DNA from: Chryseobacterium sp. 7
Lineage (GTDB): Bacteria > Bacteroidota > Bacteroidia > Flavobacteriales > Weeksellaceae
Length of the DNA stretch: 64,000 nt
NCBI RefSeq assembly: GCF_003663845.1
Contig: NZ_RCCA01000001.1
Span: 310,001 to 374,000 of the forward strand
Direction of reading: 5' to 3'
Part shown: piece by piece, positions 27,254 to 35,834 of the stretch
How the letters are laid out: every line of letters starts with the position of its first letter
How positions within the stretch are numbered: the first letter of the stretch is position 1
Made by a program: the position numbers and the translations under genes
Notes under the pieces: generated by a model
What the model was told of the DNA's origin: nothing
Database searches by the model: none
What the model saw: only the letters and a program-made list of their open reading frames with translations

Positions 27254-28195
27254 ATGAAAATTTCTGTAATTATTCCCGTTTACAACGCTGAAAAATATGT
27301 TTCCCAGGCTGTGGAATCTGCTCTTCAGTTCGATGTTGTACATGAGGTGGTATTAGTGGAAGATAAATCTCCGGATAATGCCCTGCAGGTATGTCAGGAA
27401 CTTGCCGGGAAATATGACAGAGTAAAACTCTACCAACATCCGGACAAAGAAAATCACGGAGCCGGCGCCAGCAGAAACCTTGGAATGGAAAAATCGGAGG
27501 GAGACTTTATTGCGTTCCTTGATGCTGATGATTATTACATGCCCAACCGTTTTGATGCAGAAAGAGAGCTTTTCCCCAATAAAGAGGTAGACGGCGTATA
27601 TGGCGCTATAGGAGTACATTATTATTCTGAAAAAGCAAAAGAACAATATTATAAAGTCTTTGGCGACCGCCTCACTACCGTTTATAAAAAACATGACCCA
27701 AAAGATGTATTTCCGGGACAGCTTAATATGAGAGGAACTTTCGGGCTTTTCAGCATTGATGCTTTAACGATCCGAAAAAGCTCTTTGAAAAGTATGGAAT
27801 ATTTCTTTAAAACCCATTTGAGACTTCATCAGGACACAGAGTTCCTTTTCAGACTCTCCTACTATCTTAATTTATATCCGGGAATTCTCGACAAAGCAGT
27901 AGCCATAAGAGGAGTTCATGAGAATAACAGAATTACCAAAATAGATGCAAGAGAAGTAAAACCTGCGTCAACAAGAGTTGTATTGTGGAAAGAGGTCAAT
28001 CATTGGGCAGAAAATGAAACCACCATTCCTGACGATGTTAAGCTTCACATTAAAAGAGTATACCGAAGCTTCCAGATTGCGAATGCTCCCCTATTGAAAA
28101 AATGGGGCATGATCACAAAATATCTGATTACAGATTATAAAAGCATACGTTCCGGATTGTACAATATCAATTTCAGGAAAGACTTATTCTCCTAA
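27254..28195 (+). CDS. Glycosyltransferase family 2
   Basis: A 313-residue GT-A enzyme: KISVIIPVYNAEKYVSQAVESAL, VEDKSPDNAL in place of the usual DDGSTD, HGAGASRNLGMEKSEGDFIAFLDADDYYM, and LRLHQDTEFLFRLSYYL. It is the last plus-strand gene before a strong terminator facing an acyltransferase on the other strand. Confidence 0.9.
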   Translation: MKISVIIPVYNAEKYVSQAVESALQFDVVHEVVLVEDKSPDNALQVCQELAGKYDRVKLYQHPDKENHGAGASRNLGMEKSEGDFIAFLDADDYYMPNRFDAERELFPNKEVDGVYGAIGVHYYSEKAKEQYYKVFGDRLTTVYKKHDPKDVFPGQLNMRGTFGLFSIDALTIRKSSLKSMEYFFKTHLRLHQDTEFLFRLSYYLNLYPGILDKAVAIRGVHENNRITKIDAREVKPASTRVVLWKEVNHWAENETTIPDDVKLHIKRVYRSFQIANAPLLKKWGMITKYLITDYKSIRSGLYNINFRKDLFS

Positions 28196-28218
28196 TCAAA
28201 TTCTAAAGATTAATATCT

Positions 28219-28260
28219 CGTCCGTCTATAAAACTAAACATTTAGTTTTATAGACGGACG
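28219..28260. terminator. Strong bidirectional hairpin between convergent genes
   Basis: CGTCCGTCTATAAAACTAAA pairs perfectly with the segment ending GACGGACG, giving a 20-base stem with a 2-base loop. It separates a plus-strand glycosyltransferase and a minus-strand acyltransferase and can stop both. Confidence 0.8.
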
Positions 28261-28267
28261 TTAATTT

Positions 28268-29302
28268 TTAACGCTTTACAAAATGAATTTTTCTTAAAAG
28301 GTCACGCATCGGTTTTTCAATAAACTGGTAGAAAATTGCTGAACTGAACAGCATTATAATAATGTAAATTATAAATACAATATCAATATTGAAGGTATAC
28401 TGTTGCCACTTTAAAAATTCTCTTACCAGATAAAGAACCGGAATATGAGTGATGTAGATCCCGTAACTTATTTCTCCCAGATATTCCAGCGGTTTTAGTG
28501 AAAAGAATTTACTTACTCTTCCATTATTAGCCGAAATCATCATAATAGCAGGAACAAAAAGCAGAGCCATCAAACCATTATGGTAGAAAAGTGGAACAAA
28601 CATCAGTGATACAAGAATCAGGAAAAAAAGAAAAATAACCTGACGGTCGTAATTCTTCTGTCTGTAGTTTCTAACGAAAAATATCCCTGCCAGATTCCCG
28701 ATCATAAATTCATTAAGATGCCAGAAAGGAAAATAATACAAAAACTCATGGCTTTTCGTGTGTGGCCCTTCATAAGCACCATATACAGGATATAAGTTCG
28801 AAAATACCTGAGTAATCAGCCAAAGACCAATGGCAAATACCCAAATCGTTTTATTTTTCTTAGCATAAAAATAATTATACAGTAATGGAAAAAGCAGATA
28901 GAAGAAAAATTCTACAGAAATAGACCACCCCGGAAAATTCAGAATCATGGCTTCTCCCGGTATCCAGCTTTGAATTCCCAACCCGTATAAAACCAGTTTA
29001 TACCAATCGAACATCTCATACCTCGTCATGAAGTACAGCAGAAGCCCCAGTATATAAAGCGGATAAATCCTGGCAAATCTGTTTTTATAAAACTCCAGAT
29101 AATCTATTTTATCTTTTTTGTGGTATGCAATAATCATAATAAATCCCGAAAGAATAAAGAAATAGCTTACCCCTACATTCGCCCTCAGAAACAGATTGGA
29201 AATATAATCTATCTTATATAAAAACAGATCTTTGTTGAAATGGGAAATTACAATTGCCATGGCGGCAACAAACCGGGTAAATGTAATCTGACTTATTTTC
29301 AC
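28268..29302 (-). CDS. Membrane O-acyltransferase (OafA/YrhL type)
   Basis: A 344-residue acyltransferase-3 family protein with about ten membrane helices. It starts KISQITFTRFVAAMAIVISHF with the family histidine and Arg. ANVGVSYFFILSGFIM and FPGWSISVEFFFYLLFP follow, and SYGIYITHIPVLY near the end. Such proteins move acetyl or other acyl groups across the inner membrane onto O-antigen or capsule sugars. It is the only gene on the minus strand here, with its own promoter, inside an otherwise plus-strand block. Confidence 0.92.
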   Translation of the reverse strand: MKISQITFTRFVAAMAIVISHFNKDLFLYKIDYISNLFLRANVGVSYFFILSGFIMIIAYHKKDKIDYLEFYKNRFARIYPLYILGLLLYFMTRYEMFDWYKLVLYGLGIQSWIPGEAMILNFPGWSISVEFFFYLLFPLLYNYFYAKKNKTIWVFAIGLWLITQVFSNLYPVYGAYEGPHTKSHEFLYYFPFWHLNEFMIGNLAGIFFVRNYRQKNYDRQVIFLFFLILVSLMFVPLFYHNGLMALLFVPAIMMISANNGRVSKFFSLKPLEYLGEISYGIYITHIPVLYLVREFLKWQQYTFNIDIVFIIYIIIMLFSSAIFYQFIEKPMRDLLRKIHFVKR

Positions 29303-29392
29303 AGAATTGCAAAATGCTTTACTTTATTAAAACATGGCCATATCAATGCTAAAAGCCTGTTTTATTTCATATAAAGTGTTAATTTTAAGGCA

Positions 29393-29400
29393 CAAAAATA
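29393..29400 (-). promoter_or_regulatory. Putative -7 box for the O-acyltransferase
   Basis: On the minus strand TATTTTTG matches TAnnTTTG; a TTG lies 22 bases upstream (29423-29425). The gene starts about 90 bases downstream. Confidence 0.4.
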
Positions 29401-29432
29401 AGATTTATTATTATAATTTATGCAAAACGAAG

Positions 29433-29440
29433 TATCTTTG
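29433..29440 (+). promoter_or_regulatory. Putative -7 box for the second glycosyltransferase block
   Basis: TATCTTTG matches TAnnTTTG and lies 31 bases before the ATG at 29472. It would drive the three coupled genes to 32007. Confidence 0.5.
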
Positions 29441-29471
29441 TCAACTACAAATGTGAAAAATAAATTTAGGT

Positions 29472-30014
29472 ATGCTTGATGAAATTTTAGCAAAAATTCA
29501 ACGTAGGAGCCAGATTTCTCGTCTCAAAAAACACCCTCATGTTTCTTTTAAGGGGATAAGGCTTGGGATAAGTGATCATTTTGCTCTGCATGAAAATCTA
29601 AAAAAAGTTACAATTGGTAGTTCTGTAAGCTTCAGAAACTATGTACACATTCTTGTGGAGAAAAATGCCACATTAGAAATCGGGAATAACTTTTTTATGA
29701 ATAACTTCTGTTCCATCAACTGTCTGGACAGCATTTCTATAGGTGACAATACTTTATTCGGGGAAAATGTAAAGCTGTATGACCACAACCACGCCTACCA
29801 GTCTCACCCGGAATTTAAACTGTTTTCCTCTGAATTTACTACCGCTCCTATCAAAATCGGAAGCAATTGCTGGCTGGGAAGTAATGTAACGGTCTTAAAA
29901 GGAGTTACCATAGGAGATAACTGCATTATTGGTGCAGGATGTACCATTCATAAAGATATTCCGGCTAATACAACTGTAATCAATCGTCAAGATCTAATAT
30001 TCAAGGAACATTAA
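29472..30014 (+). CDS. Left-handed beta-helix acyltransferase
   Basis: A 180-residue hexapeptide-repeat enzyme. Repeats include VTIGSSVSFRNYVHILV, LEIGNNFFMNNFCSINC and SIGDNTLFGENVKLYDHNHAY (with the catalytic-type His pair), then IKIGSNCWLGSNVTVLKGVTIGDNCIIGAG. It belongs with serine/maltose-type sugar acetyltransferases. Its stop overlaps the next start (TAATG). Confidence 0.88.
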   Translation: MLDEILAKIQRRSQISRLKKHPHVSFKGIRLGISDHFALHENLKKVTIGSSVSFRNYVHILVEKNATLEIGNNFFMNNFCSINCLDSISIGDNTLFGENVKLYDHNHAYQSHPEFKLFSSEFTTAPIKIGSNCWLGSNVTVLKGVTIGDNCIIGAGCTIHKDIPANTTVINRQDLIFKEH

Positions 30015-30853
30015 TGAAGTTTTCTATTCTTATTGCCCATTATAACAACGCCCTTTTTTTCAAAGAATGTTTTGAAAGTATCCTTCAGCAAACCTATACA
30101 AATTGGGAAGCTATCATTTTAGACGATGCTTCATCTGAAAGCGAAAAGAAAATGGTCCAGGAAATCATTTCAAATGATAAAAGGTTTAAATTTTTTGAAA
30201 ATGAAAAGAATTCCGGTGTAGGAGTTACAAAAAGCAAACTGATCGAACTGGCAGAAGGAGACATTTGTGGGTTCCTGGATCCCGATGATGCCATCAACCC
30301 TACAGCCATTCAAAAATGTATGGAAATCTTTCAGGCTAAAAAAGATACCGTTCTTACTTATTCCCGGTTTATGACATGTGATCAGAACCTGAAGCCTATT
30401 GCCCCGTTCAGATCTGCTATGCAGGTACCGAATGGTGATCCATATTTTTTTAATTTCCCGATTCAGATTGCTCATTTCGTGAGTTTCCGAAAAGCAGTTT
30501 ATGAGCAGACCGAAAAAATGAATCCCGATTTAAAAATCGGGGAAGATCAGGATTTATATCTTAAAATGTATGAGAAAGGGAAAGTTCAGTTTATTAATGA
30601 TACCAATTATCTTTACAGAACACATCAGGGAGGGATTTCCCAGAATGATAATAAAAAGAAATCGCATGACTATTTTGCTCAGGTGATTTTCAACACAATG
30701 AAGCGAAGAGGTCTCACCACCATCAACGGTCAAAAAGTTCCTGCTCATTATACAGGAGCGGATGAGATCTTTGAACTGCTGCAATATCAGCATCAGCTGC
30801 CTTTCCGTATTATGAAAAAAATTAAAATTACTTTACAATCAATCTTCGGATAA
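30014..30853 (+). CDS. Glycosyltransferase family 2
   Basis: A 279-residue GT-A enzyme, paralogous to the GT2 at 24008: FSILIAHYNNALFFKECFESIL, LDDASSES, GVGVTKSKLIELAEGDICGFLDPDDAI, and GEDQDLYLKMYEKG. The same spacing and C-terminal KKIKITLQSIFG-type tail suggest duplication within the locus. It is translationally coupled on both sides through TAATG overlaps. Confidence 0.9.
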   Translation: MKFSILIAHYNNALFFKECFESILQQTYTNWEAIILDDASSESEKKMVQEIISNDKRFKFFENEKNSGVGVTKSKLIELAEGDICGFLDPDDAINPTAIQKCMEIFQAKKDTVLTYSRFMTCDQNLKPIAPFRSAMQVPNGDPYFFNFPIQIAHFVSFRKAVYEQTEKMNPDLKIGEDQDLYLKMYEKGKVQFINDTNYLYRTHQGGISQNDNKKKSHDYFAQVIFNTMKRRGLTTINGQKVPAHYTGADEIFELLQYQHQLPFRIMKKIKITLQSIFG

Positions 30854-32007
30854 TGTTAGAAAAAAAAATAAAAATCTTATTCAGACATCGTTCCATGGAA
30901 ATGGGAGGGGTAGAAAAAGTATTGTTGAGCCTTCTTAACAACCTCAACCCTGACAAATTTGAAATAACGGTGTGTCTTACCCTCAACCAAGGAAAATTAC
31001 GTGACGAACTTCCGAAACACATCAGAAAAATATATCTTACGGATGGAAAAGAAGATTTTTCCACTAATTCTATTTTACAGAAACTCCAGCTCGTTAAAAG
31101 AAGATTGAAGCTGAGAAAACTGAAAAATAACCCGGCCATTGCAGACCGACTTATCAATGATACTTTTGATATAGAAATCGGGATGGATTACAGGGATTAT
31201 GATGCGATCCTGAATTCCACTCATACCCATTCAAAAAAAATCGGATGGTTTCACTCTGAGATCAATGTTCCTCAGTTCCAGCCTTTGGTTCCGAATATCT
31301 TAAAGAGTTTTCCTCAGTTTGATCATATGGTGTATTGCTCTCATAAGATTAAAGATATGATGCATGAATATTATCCGGATCTGAATTATCCGGCTGAAAG
31401 CGTGATCATCAATCCAATTCCTATTGAAGAAATTAAGCGTAAGGCAGAAGAAAAGCTTGACAATTTCCCTGAAGGACCTGTTTTTGTTTCCATTGGAAGA
31501 CTTCATTCCAGAAAAGGATATCATAAACTTATTGAAGCGCATACAAGGCTTATCAATGATGGCTTCCACCACAGCATTGTTGTGATAGGTGATGGCGGTG
31601 AAATGAAAAACCTTAAGGAACAGGCTGCTGCCAATAATGTAGATAAGACATTTATCCTGGTAGGAAATCAGATGAACCCTTATCCTTATATCAAAAAAGC
31701 GGATTATTTTGTTCTTCCGTCAGAATCTGAAGCATGGCCATTGGTGATTGCCGAAGCATTGATTCTCCAGAAGCCTATTGTTGCTACCAATGTAGGTGAT
31801 GTGGGATTGATGATCAAAGACAAAGAAACAGGATACCTCATCAGTTATGATGTAGATGAGATGTATAAAGGAATAAAAGCATTCCTTACAGATCCTGCTC
31901 TTGTTCTTCATATCAGAGAAAATCTCAAAAATATTGAAAGTCAGTTTGACAATAAGAAAATATTTGACAGTGTAGAAAATATTATAGAAACACTGCACAA
32001 ACAATAA
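30853..32007 (+). CDS. Glycosyltransferase family 4
   Basis: A 384-residue GT-B enzyme. The start ILFRHRSMEMGGVEKVLLSLL is the acceptor-side GG loop. The donor side has VFVSIGRLHSRKGYHKLIEA, VIGDGGEMKNL and ESEAWPLVIAEALILQKPIVATNVGDVG, with the E-x7-E motif. It resembles the GT4 at 34120. Its stop lies one base from the end of the broken dehydrogenase on the other strand, with no terminator between. Confidence 0.92.
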   Translation: MLEKKIKILFRHRSMEMGGVEKVLLSLLNNLNPDKFEITVCLTLNQGKLRDELPKHIRKIYLTDGKEDFSTNSILQKLQLVKRRLKLRKLKNNPAIADRLINDTFDIEIGMDYRDYDAILNSTHTHSKKIGWFHSEINVPQFQPLVPNILKSFPQFDHMVYCSHKIKDMMHEYYPDLNYPAESVIINPIPIEEIKRKAEEKLDNFPEGPVFVSIGRLHSRKGYHKLIEAHTRLINDGFHHSIVVIGDGGEMKNLKEQAAANNVDKTFILVGNQMNPYPYIKKADYFVLPSESEAWPLVIAEALILQKPIVATNVGDVGLMIKDKETGYLISYDVDEMYKGIKAFLTDPALVLHIRENLKNIESQFDNKKIFDSVENIIETLHKQ

Positions 32008-32008
32008 G

Positions 32009-32226
32009 CTATTGGGCGGAATACCCTCCGTCAATCATAACATTGGTTCCCGTAACCCATCTTGAAGCATCAGACAGTAAAAAAACACAAGCATTCGCGA
32101 CATCTTTAGGATCACCTATTCCCAGCGGATGCTTTTTTATGATTTCTGACAAAAAAAGCTTCTCCCGATTCCGGAAGAAGCCCCTGTAATGAGAATAATT
32201 TTATTTTTTAATGAGAAAGCATCCAT
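32009..32226 (-). pseudogene. Short-chain dehydrogenase/reductase remnant with the middle deleted
   Basis: Read on the minus strand from ATG 32226, the frame gives MDAFSLKNKIILITGASSGI, with the SDR cofactor loop TGASSGIGR at residues 14-22, and stops at TAA 32137-32139. A second frame, one base out, begins just past a T7 run and reads HPLGIGDPKDVANACVFLLS, then a normal SDR C-terminus VTGTNVMIDGGY ending at TAG 32009. About 180 of some 245 residues, including the Ser-Tyr-Lys catalytic set, are gone. The start overlaps the stop of the acyl carrier protein gene (TAATG), so the intact gene was coupled to it. Such reductases act on 3-ketoacyl-ACP, matching the two genes upstream. Confidence 0.85.
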
Positions 32227-32459
32227 TAATCTTCAAAATTTTCTTTTCCTATAACATTCATTAGGTCTGAAACAGTTTCAATATCTTTAAAATGCTTTGT
32301 ATCAATTTTTTTGCTAAAATTTTCGTCTACAAATGCAATAACAGAAAGCAGGCTGATAGAATCATAGCTTTCCAGAGATTTTAAATTCGTATCAGTAGTT
32401 AATGTATCGTCTTCCTCCAGCTCTTCTTGTAGTTTTTCTAAAAAAACGGATGTTTTCAT
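32226..32459 (-). CDS. Acyl carrier protein
   Basis: A 77-residue acidic four-helix carrier. The phosphopantetheine site reads YDSISLLSVI, with Ser after Asp as in DSL of standard ACP. It carries acyl chains as thioesters. It sits 28 bases after the ketoacyl synthase and overlaps the broken reductase. It is more divergent than housekeeping AcpP and so is probably dedicated to the glycan locus (inference). Confidence 0.85.
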   Translation of the reverse strand: MKTSVFLEKLQEELEEDDTLTTDTNLKSLESYDSISLLSVIAFVDENFSKKIDTKHFKDIETVSDLMNVIGKENFED

Positions 32460-32487
32460 ATTGTATAATTTTATAATGTTTGTTATT

Positions 32488-33459
32488 TTAAATTTCCATA
32501 ATGGTAGCTCCCCATGAGTATCCTACTCCAAAACCAGCCATTAAAACCTTGTCTCCTTCTTTCAACATTCCTTTATCCATCATATTTTTAAGAGCAATAG
32601 GAATGGTTGCAGAAACGGTATTACCCGTCTTTTCCATATCAATATAGAACTTTTCTGCCGGAATTTTTGTTTTCTTTCTTAAATAATTCAGCATAAAAGA
32701 ATTAGCCTGGTGAAAGACAAAATGGTCAATATCATCCATCGTCATTCCGTTTACTTCCAGTGTTTCTTTTACTAATCCCGGGATATTTTCAATGGTAAAA
32801 TTAAAAATCTCGGGACCATTCATATAAATATTTTCAGGACTGAATTCATGTTCCGGATTCAGCTCAAAATCTTTTTTAAAGGCACCTTCCTTTACAATAA
32901 GATTTTCTGCACCACTGCCGTCTGTTCCGAGGCAAAACTGATAATCATTGCCATCAGCTTTTTCAATAATTGCAGAAGCAGAAGCATCCCCGAATATGCT
33001 TCGGTTTCCTTTATCATCAGGATGAATATGTTTGCTATAGGTTTCTGAAGTCACCAGGAGAATACTCTTTGCAATGCCTGCAGAAATCAATCCTTTTGCA
33101 AAAGCCAGTCCATATACAAATCCTGAACAGCCAAGATTAAAATCTATAGCTCCGATATTTTTTCTAAGCCCCAGTCGATCCTGCAAAATACAGGCCGTTG
33201 TAGGCAGAAAATATTCAGGGCTTTGAGTACAGAACAAAATAAAATCAATTTTATTCCGGTCATAGTTTTCAAAAATTCTTTCCGAAGATTGTACAGCCAT
33301 ATCCAATACCGTTTCATTATCCGACGATATATGACGCTGGGAAATACCTACTTTTTCCTGGATCCGTTCGGAACTCCATTCCGGGAACAGTTTTTCAAGA
33401 TCCTCATTAGTCAGTACTTGCTGCGGAAGGTAATATTCTATTTTTGAAATTTTCATCAT
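32488..33459 (-). CDS. 3-oxoacyl-ACP synthase III (FabH-like)
   Basis: About 323 residues from MMKISKIEYYLPQQVLTNEDL. The catalytic cysteine lies in FNLGCSGFVYGLA, the histidine in FVFHQAN and the asparagine in KTGNTVSAT, so the Cys-His-Asn triad is complete. KAS III enzymes start or extend short acyl chains on ACP. The frame is open further upstream, but a good promoter box at 33482-33489 makes 33459 (or 33456) the right start. With the ACP and the reductase remnant it formed a small acyl-synthesis operon, probably for a sugar N- or O-acyl group. Confidence 0.9.
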   Translation of the reverse strand: MMKISKIEYYLPQQVLTNEDLEKLFPEWSSERIQEKVGISQRHISSDNETVLDMAVQSSERIFENYDRNKIDFILFCTQSPEYFLPTTACILQDRLGLRKNIGAIDFNLGCSGFVYGLAFAKGLISAGIAKSILLVTSETYSKHIHPDDKGNRSIFGDASASAIIEKADGNDYQFCLGTDGSGAENLIVKEGAFKKDFELNPEHEFSPENIYMNGPEIFNFTIENIPGLVKETLEVNGMTMDDIDHFVFHQANSFMLNYLRKKTKIPAEKFYIDMEKTGNTVSATIPIALKNMMDKGMLKEGDKVLMAGFGVGYSWGATIMEI

Positions 33460-33481
33460 ATTAATAAATTCATTTTCTTTG

Positions 33482-33489
33482 CAAAAATA
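33482..33489 (-). promoter_or_regulatory. Putative -7 box for the KAS III-ACP operon
   Basis: On the minus strand TATTTTTG matches TAnnTTTG and lies about 22 bases before the start codon. The divergent plus-strand gene starts 24 bases away. Confidence 0.5.
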
Positions 33490-33512
33490 ACGAAAACAAA
33501 GATACACCTGTG

Positions 33513-34082
33513 ATGATTTTTATATTTAGAATTTTCTTAAAAATACACTCTCTCTATCATTCTTTTTTAAATAAAGGCAGCCTTGAAGTGGCAAAATACA
33601 GAGGGATGAAGGTCGGGAAGAATTTCAATATGCCCGATAAAATATACTTTGGCACCGAACCCTATCTCATAGAAATTGGTGATAACGTGAATATTGCCGG
33701 GGATGTAAGGTTTGTGAATCATGGGGGAACTACTACTCTTCTTAGAAAACTTCCCGGATATGAAGACGCAAGAATTCTTGGAAGAATAAAAATAGGGAAC
33801 AACTGCACCATTGGTCTTAACGCTGTTATTATGCAGGATGTACAAATTGGCGACAACTGTATTTTAGGAGCCAATTCTGTATTGTCACAATCTATGCCTC
33901 CCAATACCGTGTTTATCGGAAATCCGGCTCAATTTTTGTGTACTATTGAGGATTACGGAGATATTGTATTAAAAAATAATCCGGAATATCCTCGCGAACT
34001 TGAGAAAGACAGAAAGAAACTCGATGCCTATATCAAAGAAAATCTACCTCATAAGTACAAGAAAGCGAGAAAAATTAAATAA
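33513..34082 (+). CDS. Left-handed beta-helix acyltransferase
   Basis: A 189-residue hexapeptide-repeat transferase. YLIEIGDNVNIAGDVRFVNHGGTT carries the catalytic-type His; IKIGNNCTIGLNAVIMQDVQIGDNCILGANSVL follows, with the closing FIGNPAQFL. A charged tail (ELEKDRKKLDAYIKENLPHKYKKARKIK) follows. The ATG at 33513 is preferred to the GTG before it. It is divergent to the KAS III operon and may use acyl groups made there (inference). Confidence 0.88.
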   Translation: MIFIFRIFLKIHSLYHSFLNKGSLEVAKYRGMKVGKNFNMPDKIYFGTEPYLIEIGDNVNIAGDVRFVNHGGTTTLLRKLPGYEDARILGRIKIGNNCTIGLNAVIMQDVQIGDNCILGANSVLSQSMPPNTVFIGNPAQFLCTIEDYGDIVLKNNPEYPRELEKDRKKLDAYIKENLPHKYKKARKIK

Positions 34083-34087
34083 ATTTG
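34080..34087 (+). promoter_or_regulatory. Putative -7 box overlapping the stop of the acyltransferase gene
   Basis: TAAATTTG matches TAnnTTTG; its first bases are the TAA stop codon of the preceding gene. It fixes the next gene's start downstream, near 34120. Confidence 0.45.
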
Positions 34088-34119
34088 CCTTTGTAAGTAT
34101 AACACAGAAAAAAACAAAT

Positions 34120-35268
34120 TTGAAAAAGAAAAAACTCCTCATTCGCATAGGCTCATTACGTCACGGTGGTGCCGAAAAGGTATTAGTCAACTTTCTGAAA
34201 CATCTTCCTTCTGACAAATATGAGGTCGACCTGCTGGTCAATCTTTATTCCGGACTTTATATAAAAGAGGTTCCGTCATGGGTTACTTTATATTACCTAA
34301 CGAAGGGAGAAATGATAACCACCAACAGGCCTCAGGATATTCCTGTAAAAGCTTACAGGGTTCTTTATCAGAAAATGTTTCTTTGGTTCCCTTCCCTGCT
34401 TTACAAATTTGTTTTAAAAAATAAAAAATATGATGTAGAGATTGCAGCCATCCATGCAATGCATCAGGAAATACTATCCAGCCCGCAAAAAGATTCTAAA
34501 AAAATCATTTGGGTACAGAATGATATTTTCAATTTGAAAGAATATACTCCCGAAGTCATTCGACAGTTTTTTAAGTTTGACAAAATTCTTGTGATCTCTA
34601 ATAAATTACAGGAAGGAATGTACAAACTCGCAAAAAACGAAGCGGAGAAAGCTTCCGTCATTAAAATTTTCAATCCGATTGATAAGAATGATACGCTAAG
34701 AAAGGCAGATATTGAAATCAATGATTATCCTTTCAAAAGTGATCTTCCTACTTTTGTAACGGTAGGAACTGTATATCCCCAAAAAGGCTACGACAGATTA
34801 CTGAATGTTCATAAAAAGCTTATTGATGAAGGATTAAAACATCAGCTCCTGATCATTGGTGACGGCTATGACTTTGATAACATTCAGAACCAGCTTAATA
34901 CACTTGGGCTTCAGGATACCGCAAAGATGCTTGGTTTCAGCAGCAATCCTTACCCATATATGAAAAAGGCAGATTTCTATATTATGTCTTCAAGGCATGA
35001 AGGATTTCCTACCATCATAGCCGAAGCACTTATTCTGAACAAGCCTATTTCTGCTACAGATATTTCTGGTATCAAAGATCTTCTCCAGAATGGAAAACTG
35101 GGAAATATTACCGAGAATTCCGAAGAAGGGATATATGAAGGAATGAAAAAGTTTCTTACGGATAAAAATATTACCGAAGAATACAAAAAACAGATCTCGC
35201 AAACAGAACTTCCGTTTGTATTGGAGAAATCTGTGGAGCACCTTCAGAAAATAATTGATGAAGTATAA
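34120..35268 (+). CDS. Glycosyltransferase family 4
   Basis: A 382-residue GT-B enzyme. It starts with TTG at 34120 (LKKKKLLIRIGSLRHGGAEKVL). The frame is open 40 codons further up, but that part overlaps the previous gene and is not enzyme-like. The donor half shows FVTVGTVYPQKGYDRLLNVH, IIGDGYDFDN and SRHEGFPTIIAEALILNKPISATDISG with the E-x7-E motif. It is close to the GT4 at 30853. It is followed 11 bases later by a CysE-like transferase. Confidence 0.9.
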   Translation: MKKKKLLIRIGSLRHGGAEKVLVNFLKHLPSDKYEVDLLVNLYSGLYIKEVPSWVTLYYLTKGEMITTNRPQDIPVKAYRVLYQKMFLWFPSLLYKFVLKNKKYDVEIAAIHAMHQEILSSPQKDSKKIIWVQNDIFNLKEYTPEVIRQFFKFDKILVISNKLQEGMYKLAKNEAEKASVIKIFNPIDKNDTLRKADIEINDYPFKSDLPTFVTVGTVYPQKGYDRLLNVHKKLIDEGLKHQLLIIGDGYDFDNIQNQLNTLGLQDTAKMLGFSSNPYPYMKKADFYIMSSRHEGFPTIIAEALILNKPISATDISGIKDLLQNGKLGNITENSEEGIYEGMKKFLTDKNITEEYKKQISQTELPFVLEKSVEHLQKIIDEV

Positions 35269-35279
35269 AAACATAGACC

Positions 35280-35834
35280 ATGGCTGATTATTCTATCATT
35301 CAAAAAGATTTTTACAGGGAAAGCGGAAAATGGCTTTCCACATTTCAGATCTGGAAAAAATGCATCAATCCTAATCTTCATTTTGTCTATGTACTGAGGA
35401 TGGCTCAGAAATACCAGAAAACACCTGCCCTGAATACTTTCTGGAGGATTGTACTGAGACATTATCAGATCAAATACGGATTTCAGATTTATCCGGAAAC
35501 CCAAATTGGGGCAGGCTTTTACCTGGGACACTGGGGAAGCCTTGTTATCAACCCCAAAACCATCATTGGCAAGAACTGCAATATTGCACAGGGAGTGACC
35601 ATCGGACAACAAAACCGTGGAAAAAATGAAGGTTCTCCGGTTATTGGTGATGAAGTATGGATAGGCACCAATGCCGTTATTGTAGGGTCTATCACAATTG
35701 GAAACAATGTATTGATTGTTCCTAATTCTTATGTCAACTTTGATGTTCCCGCCAATTCTGTTGTCATAGGAAATCCTGCCAAAATCATCCCTACAGACAA
35801 TGCCACAATGGACTATATTAACCGTAAAGTGTAG
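35280..35834 (+). CDS. Serine-acetyltransferase-like (CysE/LbH) protein
   Basis: A 184-residue transferase with a short helical N-terminus and a left-handed beta-helix: IYPETQIGAGFYLGHWGSLVINPKTIIGKNCNIAQGVTIGQQNRG, with the glycine-rich His loop of the serine acetyltransferase group, then VIGDEVWIGTNAVIVGSITIGNNVLIVPNSYV. The N-terminal domain is shorter than in true CysE (about 260 residues), so a colanic-acid or capsule acetyltransferase role is more likely than cysteine synthesis. It is the last plus-strand gene of the main locus. Confidence 0.85.
   Translation: MADYSIIQKDFYRESGKWLSTFQIWKKCINPNLHFVYVLRMAQKYQKTPALNTFWRIVLRHYQIKYGFQIYPETQIGAGFYLGHWGSLVINPKTIIGKNCNIAQGVTIGQQNRGKNEGSPVIGDEVWIGTNAVIVGSITIGNNVLIVPNSYVNFDVPANSVVIGNPAKIIPTDNATMDYINRKV

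Noticed and set aside
34000..34119. A 40-residue N-terminal extension of the GT4 gene at 34120
   Set aside because: It overlaps the acyltransferase gene and a promoter box; the enzyme's conserved start lies at 34120.
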